Assembly: GCF_000002995.4 (NCBI RefSeq)
Contig: NW_025062478.1
Span: 10,722,001-10,786,000, forward strand
Direction: 5' to 3'
Length of the DNA stretch: 64,000 nt
Source of the DNA: Brugia malayi
Lineage: Eukaryota > Nematoda > Chromadorea > Rhabditida > Onchocercidae
The notes under the pieces are model-generated. The model was not told the DNA's origin, did no database searches, and saw nothing but the letters and a program-made list of their open reading frames with translations. Of the stretch, positions 49,501 through 61,678 are shown one piece after another; position 1 is the first letter of the stretch; each line of letters begins with the position of its first letter. The position numbers and the translations under genes were made by a program.

Positions 49501-50888
49501 CTTTCGTATCCGAAAAAACTTCGAAAAAATCGACTTAAACCAATGTAAGAAAAGAAGCACTGATAAAAAGAAAGAGAGCTTACTGGCAAGAGAAGCGAAA
49601 AAGCACATTAAATAAGGACAGTACATTAAATGTAAAGTTTACCATGCTAATAACTTCTGGATATATAGCTTCCGTAACAACATTCTGACAACTAAGAATG
49701 TAATCTGTCAGTTCGTTCAACGTTGTTCGCTTTACCTGCATGAAAAATTAAAACTATAATTGATAATACAAAAATACAGATCGTTTTTGATCATAAAATA
49801 AAATACGTAGTATTTTGAAGAAACCCACGATACAAAAAGATGAAACAAACTTCTTTATATTTCAAGTCTGACAAAGGATCAACAGCAAAATCAAAAACAA
49901 CTGAACACTGGCGTAGCTTCTGGATAAACAGTTCCTCTCGTGCGTTAGATTCGGCATCTAAAAATTATGTAAACCATCCATCATTTACATAGACAAATCT
50001 CAGTACGACTTTTTAACATTTATTACTTATTGCTATTGAAAAAAGAAAATTACTTGAATGCTCATTATAAAGGTTGAATATATAGCAAGTTAAGTTACAC
50101 AAAATAACTGATACTACTAATGGAAGAAAAAACCTTTTATATTCGGCAATTTCACAAGTTCTCGATTGGTGGATACTAAAAATAAAGAACTGCTTTGTCT
50201 TCGATCACGTCTGGTTAGTGCTGGTCCACCCGCAAGTGCTTGCTGCAAAATTACACACTACCATTACAAAGAGTTGCAAAATATCAAAAAAAAAAAAAAA
50301 AAAAAAAAAAGATGAAGACCAAAAATGATATCTGAAGAAAAAAACCGATTCTAAGATATCTTTCTTTCTTTCTAGTATACCTTTTTTAGAGACGTTGGAG
50401 GTGGAGCATCAGCTGGAATTGTTTCATCAGAAACATCTTCCGCCTTGATTTGGGGAATCGATGCTGCTGTTGCTGTTGTCATCCCATTCATATGATTGTT
50501 AGCGCCTGTTTGCTTCTCTTCTTTCTTGTTAATCTCGTCCTTATTCTCTTTTCGTATTTTTTCTTGCTTTTTCTCTTCTTTATCGTTCTGCAAAAAAAAT
50601 AAGACGCAAAAGTGATGAAAACTTTACATGAACTATTTGACATTAACTACAGTGAAATATTATAAAACAACATGTCTGATTTACATGTCAATAAAAACTT
50701 TTGCTTCGGTATTAAACTCACAAGTTTATCCAAAAATCCCGAAAGAAAAAGATGATAAACTATTTCCGGAGAGATATCTTTAAAACAAACATGCTTCTTC
50801 CTCCTAGAGCTCTTATAATATCTATTAGCCATAAGTATTCAAAGATACATACTTTGCCGTCTTTGTCCTTTTTGCGGGACTTGAGCAT
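46543..50888 (-). CDS. pptr-2: PP2A B56-family regulatory subunit (B' gamma/delta-like), 612 aa
   Basis: Targeting subunit that recruits the PP2A catalytic and scaffold core to LxxIxE-motif substrates. Fourteen minus-strand exons: 50888-50853, 50587-50381, 50242-50134, 49957-49851, 49735-49643, 49363-49253, 48845-48753, 48483-48214, 48026-47892, 47746-47627, 47458-47331, 47202-47028, 46883-46761 and 46674-46543, total 1839 nt in phase. The HEAT-like core is almost identical to human B56, for example [55 protein letters not shown] and [17 protein letters not shown]. The N-terminal 80 residues are Lys/Glu-rich. The C-terminus [20 protein letters not shown] matches the RRKSELPQD tail of human PPP2R5C/PPP2R5D, which favours the gamma/delta branch (worm PPTR-2) over PPTR-1; that subtype choice is inference. 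The start [12 protein letters not shown] in a 36-nt first exon is plausible but the least secure part. Confidence 0.93.
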
Positions 50889-51897
50889 GCTATTGGCGAG
50901 CAGACGGCTCTCGCGAAAAGTAGAAGTAGCTCCGGCAAACAGTTTGAATTCTTTTTGAATTGTGCTTCACAAACGTACAACAGTAACCGATCGTCCGGTT
51001 GATTTTGCAAACATCAAACACGTAGCATATCTCTACATCATTCAAATATTAGAGCACGATACCCATAACATTCACTGATATTGTCAGCATATCAACAGAT
51101 ATCAGTCAAATTCCACATACACTATACCCAATGATAAGAGGAGTGCTGAACCAAAGAAGGAAAATTCCATTGCTATCTTCTCCACTCATTTCCAATTTAT
51201 TTCATCTCCTCACAATCTAAAATGCTCATTCGCCGGAAGAAAACGATCACAGCAAACCAAAATTCCAATTTCACTATTACCCTTTCTGCAACCCATCTCA
51301 CAGCAACCTGTCAATTGGGTAAATATCCACCCGCGCGAACAATCTTTTTACAACCAAACACTGAGCTTCAAATTTTAAACGCGGCCCAACAGAGACTTCA
51401 TGCAAAGTTACTCGTCTCCATTGTGATTGCTAACTTGGAGATAGGAACAGGTAGATGTCATTGTGATAAAATTTCAGGAAGTATCTCTGGAGGGATTAAA
51501 CTATTCCATTTCCACATGTTATGCTAGACTAGTAGTTATGTGGAGAAATGTTAGCAGTGAACAGTAAATAAACAAATAAAAGTTAGAAAAGAACAATGAT
51601 AAACATTGATAGCATTCCTAGCAACACTGATAATTTGATAGTTTAACTTGAACTTTTGCTCTCTTTCGCTTCTCTTTTCAATTTTCTATGAGAAATTGCT
51701 TTCAATTAATATTTGAAAATTTTTAGCATATGTAAATTGTCATGATTCTGTTAGGTATGAGAATGAGGAAACAAAATATATACATTTAGTGGTGCTTTTT
51801 TTTTTTTTTTTTTTTTAATGATATAATTTGAAAACAAGAAATATTTGATGAGAACATGTAAATATGCGCTATATTGTGATCATTTCTCGAGTTCAAA
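50889..51897. other. Spacer upstream of the PP2A-B56 gene
   Basis: 1 kb that should contain the PP2A-B56 promoter and 5' UTR. A plus-strand 101-codon frame at 51222-51527 has no recognised domain and no splice partner. A 26-nt poly-T tract lies near 51798-51817. Confidence 0.5.
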
Positions 51898-52592
51898 TCA
51901 TTTCTCGAGTTCAACATCGCTCATTGCATCACTCATTGGTAGTTTAATTCCTTTTAGTGTTTTGTAATCTTCTCGTTCTCTGTCCACCGGTGCTTTTAAT
52001 CGAATCTATAATTATAATTGTAGGAGTTTTTTGGCAGGTAATTAATGTATGATAAACGATTTTGTACGTCGTTTAAATAAGCTTACGTAAACGTTTTTTT
52101 TTTTTAAAAAAAAAAAAAGAAGAAGCATATACTATTAGATTTCTAAACATTCCTTTCTTTTTTTTTTTCTTTAGAAAAAAAATAAATAAATAAGTTTGAT
52201 GTTTCCGAAGGATTAGAAAAAATAAATTAATAAATAAATTTCCTAAGGCAATGATAATTTTTCAATTTACATCATCTGATCATCTTACTAACAACAACAC
52301 TATTTAGCTTTCTTTCACTTATCAGAAATTCTTTCATTCAGTTAAATATTAAATATGTCAGTAAATAAATAAATCAGCATATCAGTAAATAAACAAATCA
52401 GTATATCAGTAAATAAATAAATCAGTAAATATATCAGTAAACATTATCGAGAATAACTCTCACTTCAATACTTCGTTTTGCAAGACGTTTTATTGGTCTT
52501 TTTTTAGCGAAAGAATCTTCCTCCTTCTGTTCCACCAATACATTTTCCATTGAAGATTGCGTCTTATCAGTTCGATTTCGATTATCTTTCAT
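51898..52592 (-). CDS. Small charged protein, 78 aa, unrecognised
   Basis: Two minus-strand exons, 52592-52464 and 52005-51898, join at phase 0 with a GTGAGA donor and an ATTATAG acceptor. The product is hydrophilic, with no membrane segment. It reads MKDNRNRTDKTQSSMENVLV near the start, then a basic stretch (KKRPIKRLAKRSIE) and an acidic end (MSDAMSDVELEK). Codon usage is less AT-extreme than the flanks and the frame closes cleanly, supporting a real gene. No family was recognised. A longer N-terminus starting upstream of the chosen ATG is possible in the same frame. Near the stop codon a 17-bp block (ATCATTTCTCGAGTTCA) is duplicated in tandem. Confidence 0.6.
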
Positions 52593-52936
52593 TGTAGGCA
52601 ATGAAATCTCAATTTTTTTTGCCTTATTATTACAAATTTGCAAATAGAAATGTGTCATTTAATATTTAATATTATTTTATGATATGCTTTTTAGTATTTA
52701 TTGTATTTTCATCTTTGATCTTAATTCCTTAATTCAAATAAAAGCTTTACATGATCTATTTTCACTGATGATTTCTTGCAGCACTGAGATAACATAATGT
52801 TGAATATACTGAATGTGATCAAATTTAGAATTATCCTACAAAATGACATCAAATTTCATTTATATGTCGAGAAAAATCATTGTCATTCCACTGAATGGAA
52901 GAGACATTTTGACAGATTTACCTCGTAGTTACCTGA

Positions 52937-53172
52937 GAATTGATTAAATCACCTGACTGATATGAAGATTGATTAAATCACCTGACTGGTATAAAAGCTG
53001 ATTAACTCACCTGACTGGTATAAAAGCTGATTAACTCACCTGACTGGTATGAAAGCTGATTAACTCACCTGACTGGTATGAAAGCTGATTAACTCACCTG
53101 ACTGGTATGAAAGCTGATTAACTCACCTGACTGATATGAAAGCTGATTAACTCACCTGACTGGTATGAAAGC
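52937..53172. repeat. 29-bp minisatellite, 8 copies
   Basis: The unit reads CTGATTAACTCACCTGACTG then GTATGAAAG, and occurs 8 times with small changes in the first three copies. On the minus strand each unit contains CAG|GTGAGT preceded by TTTCATACCAG. It lies between arylformamidase (3' side) and the 78-residue protein gene. Confidence 0.96.
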
Positions 53173-53531
53173 TTCAATCCATGGATCATTCTTGCTCATA
53201 ATATGAAAATATTATACTCTGTCAACCGATCTTCTGGCTATTCACTCTTCAGAATATGAAAACAATGATTGCTTCCTTTATAACTCTCTCATTTATATTT
53301 TTATATTTTGTTTTTAAGTCATCAAATAATTTATGACAATTGCTATAAGTGTCACATTTAGCACATTTATTTAAAGAAATCAGTCCAGAAAAAAAAAGCA
53401 AAAACAAAAAATAAAAAGAAAATAAATGAGTATTTCAAAATGATGCAATATTCCCATTTTGCTATTTAGGAAAATTTGGAGCAATTTGATGGATTAAAAT
53501 TAGAAGAAGAAGAAGACGAAATTTTGGGAAA

Positions 53532-55969
53532 TTATTTTTGAAGAATAAAACGGAGCAATTCTTTTGTTGCTGTTGAGTTTTTATCACTTAAGCTAGTGAT
53601 CAAAGTGAAATGATCTTCGCCTGGAATAATCTGAAAAGTCAAATATTTGTTTCATTTTAGTAAAAATAAGATAAAATTAGTTATTATCAAAGAATTGATA
53701 ATAATAAATGATAAGCACATTTGATCATTTCATATGCTTTGATGAGTGTTTTAATATCAAAGTTACACTTTTTTTAGAAAAAATTTATCCTTTTATAAAC
53801 CAATAACCTTGTAACAATCTGATATTGTCATCGGATAACGTTTACTCACGTAATTCTCGACAATATGCTGGCTTTGCTCTTTGAACTTTGGTGATTCATC
53901 AGCACCAACAATAGCCAATAATTCTACCGACATTTCATCCAAGCTAGTAATACTGAGAGTTTCAGCTTCAGCTAAGCTTAAACTAAAATTTAACATTGAT
54001 AGCTATATTCTACTCCTGAAATGCGTCATATTTCTACCCCCCCCCCCACCAAAAAAAAAATAAAAAACAATGGGTATTGCAATTAAATGTATTTCATCTG
54101 GTGGTGAAAAGATTGCTTAAATTTTTTTTTTTCAACTGAAATGCTATTAATTTAAAATCTATTCTTTAGTATAAGATTAATTAGCTATGATTAAATTTTA
54201 ATATTAAATACAAACTTTACTTGATTGCTTTTCCAATATATGTATCCAATAAAGGTTTAAGATCATAGATACCAGAAAAGAGTACAATTTTTTCGTATCG
54301 ATGCGCATCCATTGTGCGCTTTAATGCTTCAATAATAGATTTAAAAAATTTGAAAGAATAAATGAAATTGAATAATAGAATAGAATTTTTTTTTGGAATA
54401 ATTATATCAGAAATGAATTTGCTTTTGAATACTAAATATCAATAATATTTCTTTATGCCCATAACCATAGGTAAATGTTAATCAATGTCGTTAAATCAGA
54501 GCCATAAAATCTTATTTTCAATATGCATCATTACCTGTCTTTTTTTTTTTTTTTCATGCTTTATTTATAAAAATGATAGTTGAAATTGAAAATGAAAGAA
54601 GCAATTTAAAAAAAAAAAAAGCGACAGTTACTTACCAGAGATGGCTAAATGCGCCCCAGCGCTATGTCCTCCAACCGATAATCTCTTCCAAGGCCAACGT
54701 TTTGCTAAAAACTATTAAAAAAAAAAAAAAAAAAACTTGTCTACAGGTGTTTGCTAATTAATCTCTTTTTTACATTTTTAAAGATTATTTCGCTACCACT
54801 TTTTTTTAAAAAAAAAAAAAAAAAAAATAAATTCGAGCAGATGAAAAGTCGATTGTATTCCATTTTATTTATTCTACCAGTTGTTATGATTACAAAAACT
54901 TCTTCAAAACTTTTTGCTTTCAGCAAAGCTACGAATGCTCTCTTCCATTAATCATTTTGATAACTTCCGGTTAACAATCGCTGATACTTTTTGATAATAT
55001 TTAGGAAAAAATAAAATTACTAATACAAATATTAAATTTAAATTTTACCATTTGATTCAACAATTAAACTTATTCATAAATCTATAGAACTCAATAATTT
55101 GATATAATTAAATTTTATTTATCTAATTAACTTTACTAGAATAAACTTTTATTACACTTACGTGAAGTGCTTTTGCTCCCTGTTCTATCACGTCATTTAA
55201 ACAAATGGTAGTAGCAAAATCATATCCAATACAAGCTACTACAATACCGTTGTCAACAAGCGCTTTTACCGGACTCGTAAACAGTTTCCGATCTCCTTCC
55301 TGGATGAATTCAACAATTGAACTACTACTAATCATTTTAAATATTATTTTATCTCATCAAATAGTGTAAATATTTAAAATCAAAATCTTTCTGTCAAATT
55401 TTTTTTTTTTTCTTAATTTATCTTTTTTCCTTTTTTTTTGTGTTAAATTCTTTCAAATTAAACTTAAAAGATAAAAGTGAAGTGACCTGCCAGTAACCAC
55501 CATGAAACAATGCCAATGCTTTAGTACTCTCGAATTCATTACCCCAAATATCAATTATTTGTTTACCATCTAGAAATATACAATAGAAGTATTAATTGCG
55601 AAAGAAGAAGTAATTAGTTTCCAGTTTCTGATAAATGATATCAGTTAGGAAGGAGGAAAATGATACGTTTCAAAGTTTAAACCTCCGTATGGAATTGTTT
55701 GTAATGGAACAGTTTGCAGATTATCTCGATAGCAGGACTGCAAATTGATGATGAATGTTTCGATAACCTGAAAATAACAAGTATGCAACCCTTTCCGGAT
55801 GAAATTCGAAACGAAAACTTCTAAAAGTAACCAATTCCGGTGATTTTGAGATTGTTGACCAATGACTTGGAGAATATAAGCATTCCTGTTGTGTGCATCG
55901 AATACCATGGTGACATGACATCACTGCTTGACAGTTAATGTTCAGGTAGAAAACTCGTTTTGTCAACAT
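53532..55969 (-). CDS. afmd-1: Arylformamidase (kynurenine formamidase), alpha/beta hydrolase
   Basis: Hydrolyses N-formylkynurenine to kynurenine and formate, the second step of tryptophan catabolism. Eight minus-strand exons: 55969-55832, 55767-55683, 55569-55487, 55299-55162, 54711-54636, 54326-54221, 53982-53850 and 53630-53532, total 858 nt in phase, or 285 residues (human 303). Family landmarks in order: YSPSHW near the N-terminus, the oxyanion motif HGGYWQ, LVDNGIVVACIGYD, the nucleophile elbow GHSAGAHLA, VLFSGIYDL, the catalytic Asp in VGADESPKF, and the catalytic His in GEDHF. All three triad residues are present. Exon 1 ends at GTTACT after PEL, which makes the spacing from YSPSHW to IPYGG identical to human. 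The first ATG (55969) or the Met at about 55921 could be the start. It faces the coiled-coil gene head to head. Confidence 0.93.
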
Positions 55970-56794
55970 TACCTTTTGTCAACAACTTTCTTCTTCTTAT
56001 TTTACTATTAAAAAAGAAGAGGAAAAAAAGATATAAATGAAATTATCAATTGCAATTCATTGCATTCCAATTAAATCGATAAATGAAGAAGCTTAGAAAA
56101 TGCATAAATAGCTAGAATATTTGCATATTTTGGATTAAAAAAAAAAACGATATTTAAATATTTGCATAAAAAATATTGCAATGATCTTTTGTTTTTTTTT
56201 TTCTTAGTTGTTAGATCTTTCTAGCAAATATCTATTAAAAAGCGCCATTGTCATCATTGCTGCCATTTGTCCATCCATTTACTATTTTTGGATTATTTAT
56301 GGCAGACGAATGATTAAGATTATTTATATTTTAAAGTAGGACTGATAAGATTTGATAATACTTTGTAAATTTAGGGAATATAATTGGGACGGAAGCAATA
56401 ATGCTACCATTTCAGGCTTACTTACTCTTTGGAATTTCATTTAATTAAAGTAGAAGTTCACATATTTGATATAATAATGTCACAGTTTATCAGTTTTAAA
56501 GCAAAATTTTCATTTTTATAATTTCATTTTTTCATTAATTTATATAATAATTCAATACATCAAAAATGAATTCATTTTATTAGCTAAAATTGAAAATCGA
56601 TTGGAACAATTTAAAATTGAAATTTGTTAGAGTAATAGCTTATTTATTGTATACTAAAATTGTAAGAACAATAATTTTCTTTTGCAATAATTGAAATAGT
56701 CAAGATTATACTAACAGAAACTTTTTAATATTAAAACTTTTTTTTTTTTTTAAATATTTCTAACTTTAATTGAACTTTTGCAAAATTAAAGAAA
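55970..56794. promoter_or_regulatory. Divergent spacer between afmd-1 and the coiled-coil gene
   Basis: 825 bp, very AT-rich, must contain both promoters. No specific element was identified. Confidence 0.4.
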
Positions 56795-59700
56795 ATGGAC
56801 GAAAGTGATAACGCAAAATTGAACAAAGTAGACGAAAGTGATAACGCAAAATTGAACAAAGTAGACGAAAGTGATAATACTGATAATACTACAACACCAT
56901 TGTTGTATAAATCACCATCAGAAAAGGTAGGTAATTCATTTCCGTTTTTTTTTTTAAAACAAAATTAAATTTTTTTTTCGTTGAATTATTCATCCTTACT
57001 TTTAAATTTTAGAATTTATGTTTTTTTTTAATTTGAAATTAAACTACAAATTATTATTTCCAGGAAATGAACAAACAAAATGAACAATTCACAAAGACAG
57101 TGATATCAGAGGTGACAGTAAATATCGGAGGTGCACAGGTAAGTGGAAAATATTGCATATAATTACAAATCACTTCTAATATCTTTAAGAGAAGAGTTTT
57201 CACGGATTACCTAATCATCCTAAAAGGTAAATGTCATCTAATTGTTATGCTTGCTCAATCATAAAAACTTTCCTGTCTTGCCGAAAAAAATTTCCGGAAT
57301 TGTCCTCTTTTGTCCTGTTTGTCTTCAATTATTCTATTAATTTTTTTTTTAAATGTAATCACATTAATTTCAGTAATTAGTTATTTTAGTTCATAGAGTG
57401 CTTTGAATAGTTGTCACTTACTTTTTTTTATAGTGTTGTAGTCGGAGATGTCAGTATTTGAAATTAAAATGTTTATTTGCGATCAAATTCAATCTCAGAT
57501 GTATATTTTCAGGATTATAGATGTCTCTCAGTTCGAAAGAGTGAAATCGGAAGTGCAAAAATTATTATGGAGGGACAAGGTGACGTGACCAGCAAACGTA
57601 AGAAGTCAAATGAGCAGGAAGTATGACCTCAAAATGAATTATGGTCGACTTTGTAAAGTGATATGAATGAAATCAATAAATCTTCATGATAATATCTGTT
57701 TAGAATCTTAATCAGATGATGGGAGAATCGTGGATTCAGACACGTTGGGTCCGTCTGGGTGAAAGTAATTCACGTAAGGTTATACCAGTACGAGGAGTAA
57801 AAACGGTCCGTGTTTTTTTTTTATTACAACGAGAATTTTTTCTTATCATGTATTGTCTCTTCTTCGTAACACATAACTTAAAGTACTGAAAAGTAATATT
57901 GAAAGGTATAGAAGAGTATCTCCAGGATGAGAGAAAAGATTCATCCGGCGAAGTGAGAGAGACGAGTGATGCAAATCATTCGATACCGGAAACGGAAAGT
58001 AAAAAAACTCTTCAAGCAAATGGTAAGTAGAAAAATTTGCATAATATGATCAAACATTTGATGGCAGTTTTTTCTCATTTCGAATTGTAAATAATTCCAG
58101 ATGTAATCTATCTTCCAGGAATTGTTTCTTAATTTGATTTTGTGATCAAAATTTATAATAAATAAATTTGATATAATTTTTGAACTTCAGAAGATATGGA
58201 ATGTGATATCGAAGGAGAAAAAGACGATGAAAGATGTGAAACTGAAGAGTTGGAGCCAAAAAATCCTACAGAAGAAGTCAATTCATTACAGTATTTCACT
58301 TCATTACAATAATAATACTTATTATTATTTATTATTATGTTCGCATTATTCTCCTTATCATTATTCTTCTTATCATTATTCTCCTTATCATTATTCTTCT
58401 TATCATTGCTGTCTTCTTTCAGAAAGAAATGGAAATGAAATTTGGGCCAGATTTGGTGGAAACAAAGGAATGTGTCACTGATAATTCCTTCAAAAAAGTA
58501 AGTGATAATGCTTATCATTGATGAACAATTTTTTTTTTTTTTTTTTTGATTTAAAATCAATGATTTAGTTGGTGTAAAAGTTATTTTATTAATTATTTCA
58601 AGTTATTATTATTGCTTCAGCGAAAAGATAAGAAAGGAAAGAAAAGTTCCAGTGCTACTCGAACCAAAAGATTAATTCCAAATGAGAAATACTGGAAGGC
58701 ATCTTACGTAAGTATTAATTAATATTTGACAGGTAAGAAATATCGGTAATATTAGCAATGAGTATTTCATAAAATTTGCTAGTATTTGCACTGTGAAATT
58801 ATTGCTAAAGCATATTCTGTTCGACTGAAGCAACAAAAATTGAACCCTTTCTTACCAGTAATTATGGTTTTTTTTTTTGAGGCAAAAGGTGTCAGAAGAG
58901 AAATTAGTAGGAGTGAGAAAGTAAAGAAAAGTAAGTAATTATACCTGGTAGATAAAAGTTACAAATAGTAATAGTTAGAAGAGGTCAGAAAAGGTCACTT
59001 TAAGGAACAGGAAAGAAAAATTGAAGAGTTTCACAATGAATTGATAATTCGAAGAGATCATTATCAAAAGCAACTGGAAGAAACTCGCAATGAAAAAGAA
59101 CGATTGAATATAGAAGTAAACATTTCATTTGATTATATAAATGATTCATTTTTAATTTTTTGAAATTTATTAATACAAATTGAAATTATTTCAAAGCTTA
59201 TTTATTCAAATTTTTTAGCTGTTAAAAGTTGATGAGAAAATTAGTACTTTGGAAAAAGCAACAAAAAAGTTGGAAAATGAAAATGCGAAATATTTATCCA
59301 TCATACAGGTGAATTTTTTACAAATTGAAAGATTTAGTTTTTGCATAAAAATTAAAACAAAAAGACTAAAAAGGTAAAATTAATATGTATAATAAAAAAT
59401 ATAATTCAATTTAATTTAGCAGTATTGAAATAGAATGAAAAATTTTAATTTTTAAAATTACATTACTTAAGGATATGCGAAATAATTCTGAAAGACAACT
59501 GGAGGAGCAAACGAATGAATTAAGACATTCTGTCAAATTGCGCCAAATGGCGAAAGAACAATTGCAACGTTCAAATGAAACAAGGGCAGCACAACTTGAA
59601 TTAGTGATAAAACAGAAATGTGAAGATAATTTGAAACTTCATGCTCTTCTCGAGAATATTGAGGAAAAGTTCAAAGGCAGAAAAACTCAAGCGATTCGAT

Positions 59701-61678
59701 CAGAGGAATTTCATCAACGATTTCAGAAAAAATTAAATGACTTATTACAGAAGTTTAGAGCTGAAGCAGTAAACACAGATTTGACATGGTTAGGTGAAGA
59801 GAATATTCAATATGCTGTAGATCTTTTTGAGACAACAATAAGAACTATTTTGCAAGATGAACCCTGTTTTCATCACTTAGTTGAACGAGTTGCTCTTTTC
59901 ATGGATATCGGGACTAGACAAGACAATATGGTTTGTTTGCTTCATTTATTATTATTATTGTCAATTTTGAATAGAGTATTTAAATTTTAAAACAATGAAA
60001 ACAAGAACAAAAATTTCTTAGAAAAAATATTTCATTGATGAATGCAAATTGAATTGAAAAAAAAATTAAAAATTTTTCAGCAGTTACAGTTACCCAAGAA
60101 TGATAGTGAGAATGAAACAGCTAAAAGTCATCAATCACAAGATTTGGCGGTATTGTCACATTTTTCTTATGCAAATTTAATTTTGCTTTTATCACTCATT
60201 TATTTACCACTGATAATAAAATCTAATCTCGTAATGCTTGTTGTAATTTAATCACGAAAAAATTGTTCCATCTATTCAATTTACACAAGAATTATTAGAT
60301 TTCAGTGCGAGAAAATTATGTTGTATATTGATTAGTTAGTAATAGATTATTATGATTACATATCAAATTCATATGAGATCATTTCAGACATTCAAGAAAA
60401 AATTCCGTAAGGAAATTCGCTCAATGTTGAAAGAATATATGGAAAAGCAAAAAAATGAACTTTCTCGAAATATTTCGACAATAATAAATCACCTGGAAGG
60501 TGTTGAAAAAGTATTAATTTATAACATAGCAGTATATTTATTTATTTATTTATTTATTTCACTTTGTTGTCATCTAAATTGATTTATCAAATGTATAAGT
60601 AGAAAATGGATGGTAGGCGGAAATTGATTCCTTCAATAGGGCGCAAATTCAAGAGTGGTATTCTTTTTAGAAAATTGATGCTGTTTTAACGAAACGTGTT
60701 GAAAATATGAAAGCGATGATTACTCTTATGGATAATAAACAAAATGATCTTCGAAAAATTGAAGAAGAATTAGATCATAGCACTGCTCTAGTGAAATCAA
60801 TTTCTGATGAAAGGAAAATTCGACCAGAAAGAAAAGAGAATTTATGGAAATTAAATAAAGAAAATTGTAAACTGAAAGAAGATTGTAGCAGTCTTAAAAG
60901 TGGATACATGGTATTATTCTGTAATCATTCTCGATCATAATGTAAAATTCTCGATCATTCTAGGATATCTGATTGATAATTATTGAGCTTTATAGGATGT
61001 TTGATACGATTAAGCAATTAGACATTTCTTGATTGCAATTAGCTTTTGATCAATTTCAATTTAATTACCATAGAACGTTTAAGATATTTGTCCGTGCTTT
61101 GTTCCTATCATAATTAAAAACAGATTCAATTTAGGAGTTGGAAAAAAAAATGGAAAGTATAGAAAAACTTCAAAAACAATTCCTTCATTCTTTTTCGGCA
61201 CTACAATTAATGGATCAAATGATCACTTCAAATGATAGATGCCATAAACAAACAGTACCAAAATCACCAGTGGAAACTTTTCAATCTTCAACACTCCAAT
61301 GTACTACTACTACCTCTAGCACTCCAGTGCACTACTCTCCGGTACATAAGCAATTTGTTACCTGTCGTTACCTGTTAAAATGTTTACCTGTCGGTTTCTT
61401 TCCTTTCATCTATAGTTTTATAATTGAAAAGAAAGTTCTTATGGTCAGTAATAACTTCGAACTGTTTAGCATTTGTTGAACAAAACGAAGGATTCTGAGA
61501 GCATTCTTGAGATAATTTTGAACTTTCTGTTCTATAATTCCAATGTTTACTTTGATAATTTAATCTTATTTACCTAGTTGCATCATTTTGATATATTCAG
61601 GAAAACGAAAGACATCATGAAGAAATTGTTCATCGTGGACTGATGGAAGAAATATCAGAAAATGAATGTAACAAATGA
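56795..61678 (+). CDS. Coiled-coil protein of unknown function, 731 aa
   Basis: Seventeen exons: 56795-56926, 57064-57138, 57513-57620, 57704-57773, 57912-58022, 58191-58276, 58423-58497, 58621-58707, 58882-58930, 58979-59115, 59219-59308, 59472-59930, 60081-60149, 60388-60510, 60671-60910, 61135-61341 and 61601-61678. The total is 2196 nt with every phase closing. The N-terminus holds an 11-residue repeat (DESDNAKLNKV, twice plus a partial). Residues 1-230 are acidic and low in structure, followed by a Lys-rich patch (RKDKKGKKSSSATRTKR). From about residue 300 to 660 it is mostly long heptad-like coiled coil, for example STLEKATKKLENEN and RQLEEQTNELRHSVKL. A Thr/Ser/Pro-rich tail (TTTTSSTPVHYSP) closes it. 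This architecture suits cytoskeletal, centrosomal or chromosome-axis proteins, but I recognise no family. Exon 6 uses a weak donor (GTCAAT), and the 49-nt exon 9 was placed from phase constraints. Confidence 0.75.
56798..56885 (+). repeat. In-frame 33-bp coding repeat in exon 1 of the coiled-coil gene
   Basis: The unit GACGAAAGTGATAACGCAAA plus 13 more bases is present twice identically and a third time in part, encoding DESDNAKLNKV repeats. Near-identity at synonymous sites indicates recent expansion. Confidence 0.92.
58343..58407. repeat. 15-bp tandem repeat in intron 6 of the coiled-coil gene
   Basis: Alternating TTATTCTCCTTATCA and TTATTCTTCTTATCA units, four to five copies, pyrimidine-rich and just upstream of the exon 7 acceptor (CTTCTTTCAG at 58413-58422). 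It may act as an extended polypyrimidine tract. Confidence 0.88.

Noticed and set aside
51222..51527. 101-codon plus-strand ORF upstream of PP2A-B56
   Set aside because: Probably promoter or 5' UTR sequence. No recognisable domain and no acceptor or donor context.
58153..58560. 135-codon minus-strand ORF and 92-codon plus-strand ORF over 58153-58560
   Set aside because: Both cross a 15-bp intronic repeat and overlap exons 6 and 7 of the coiled-coil gene, whose phases fit. The peptides are low complexity (KKNNDKENN, YHYSS).
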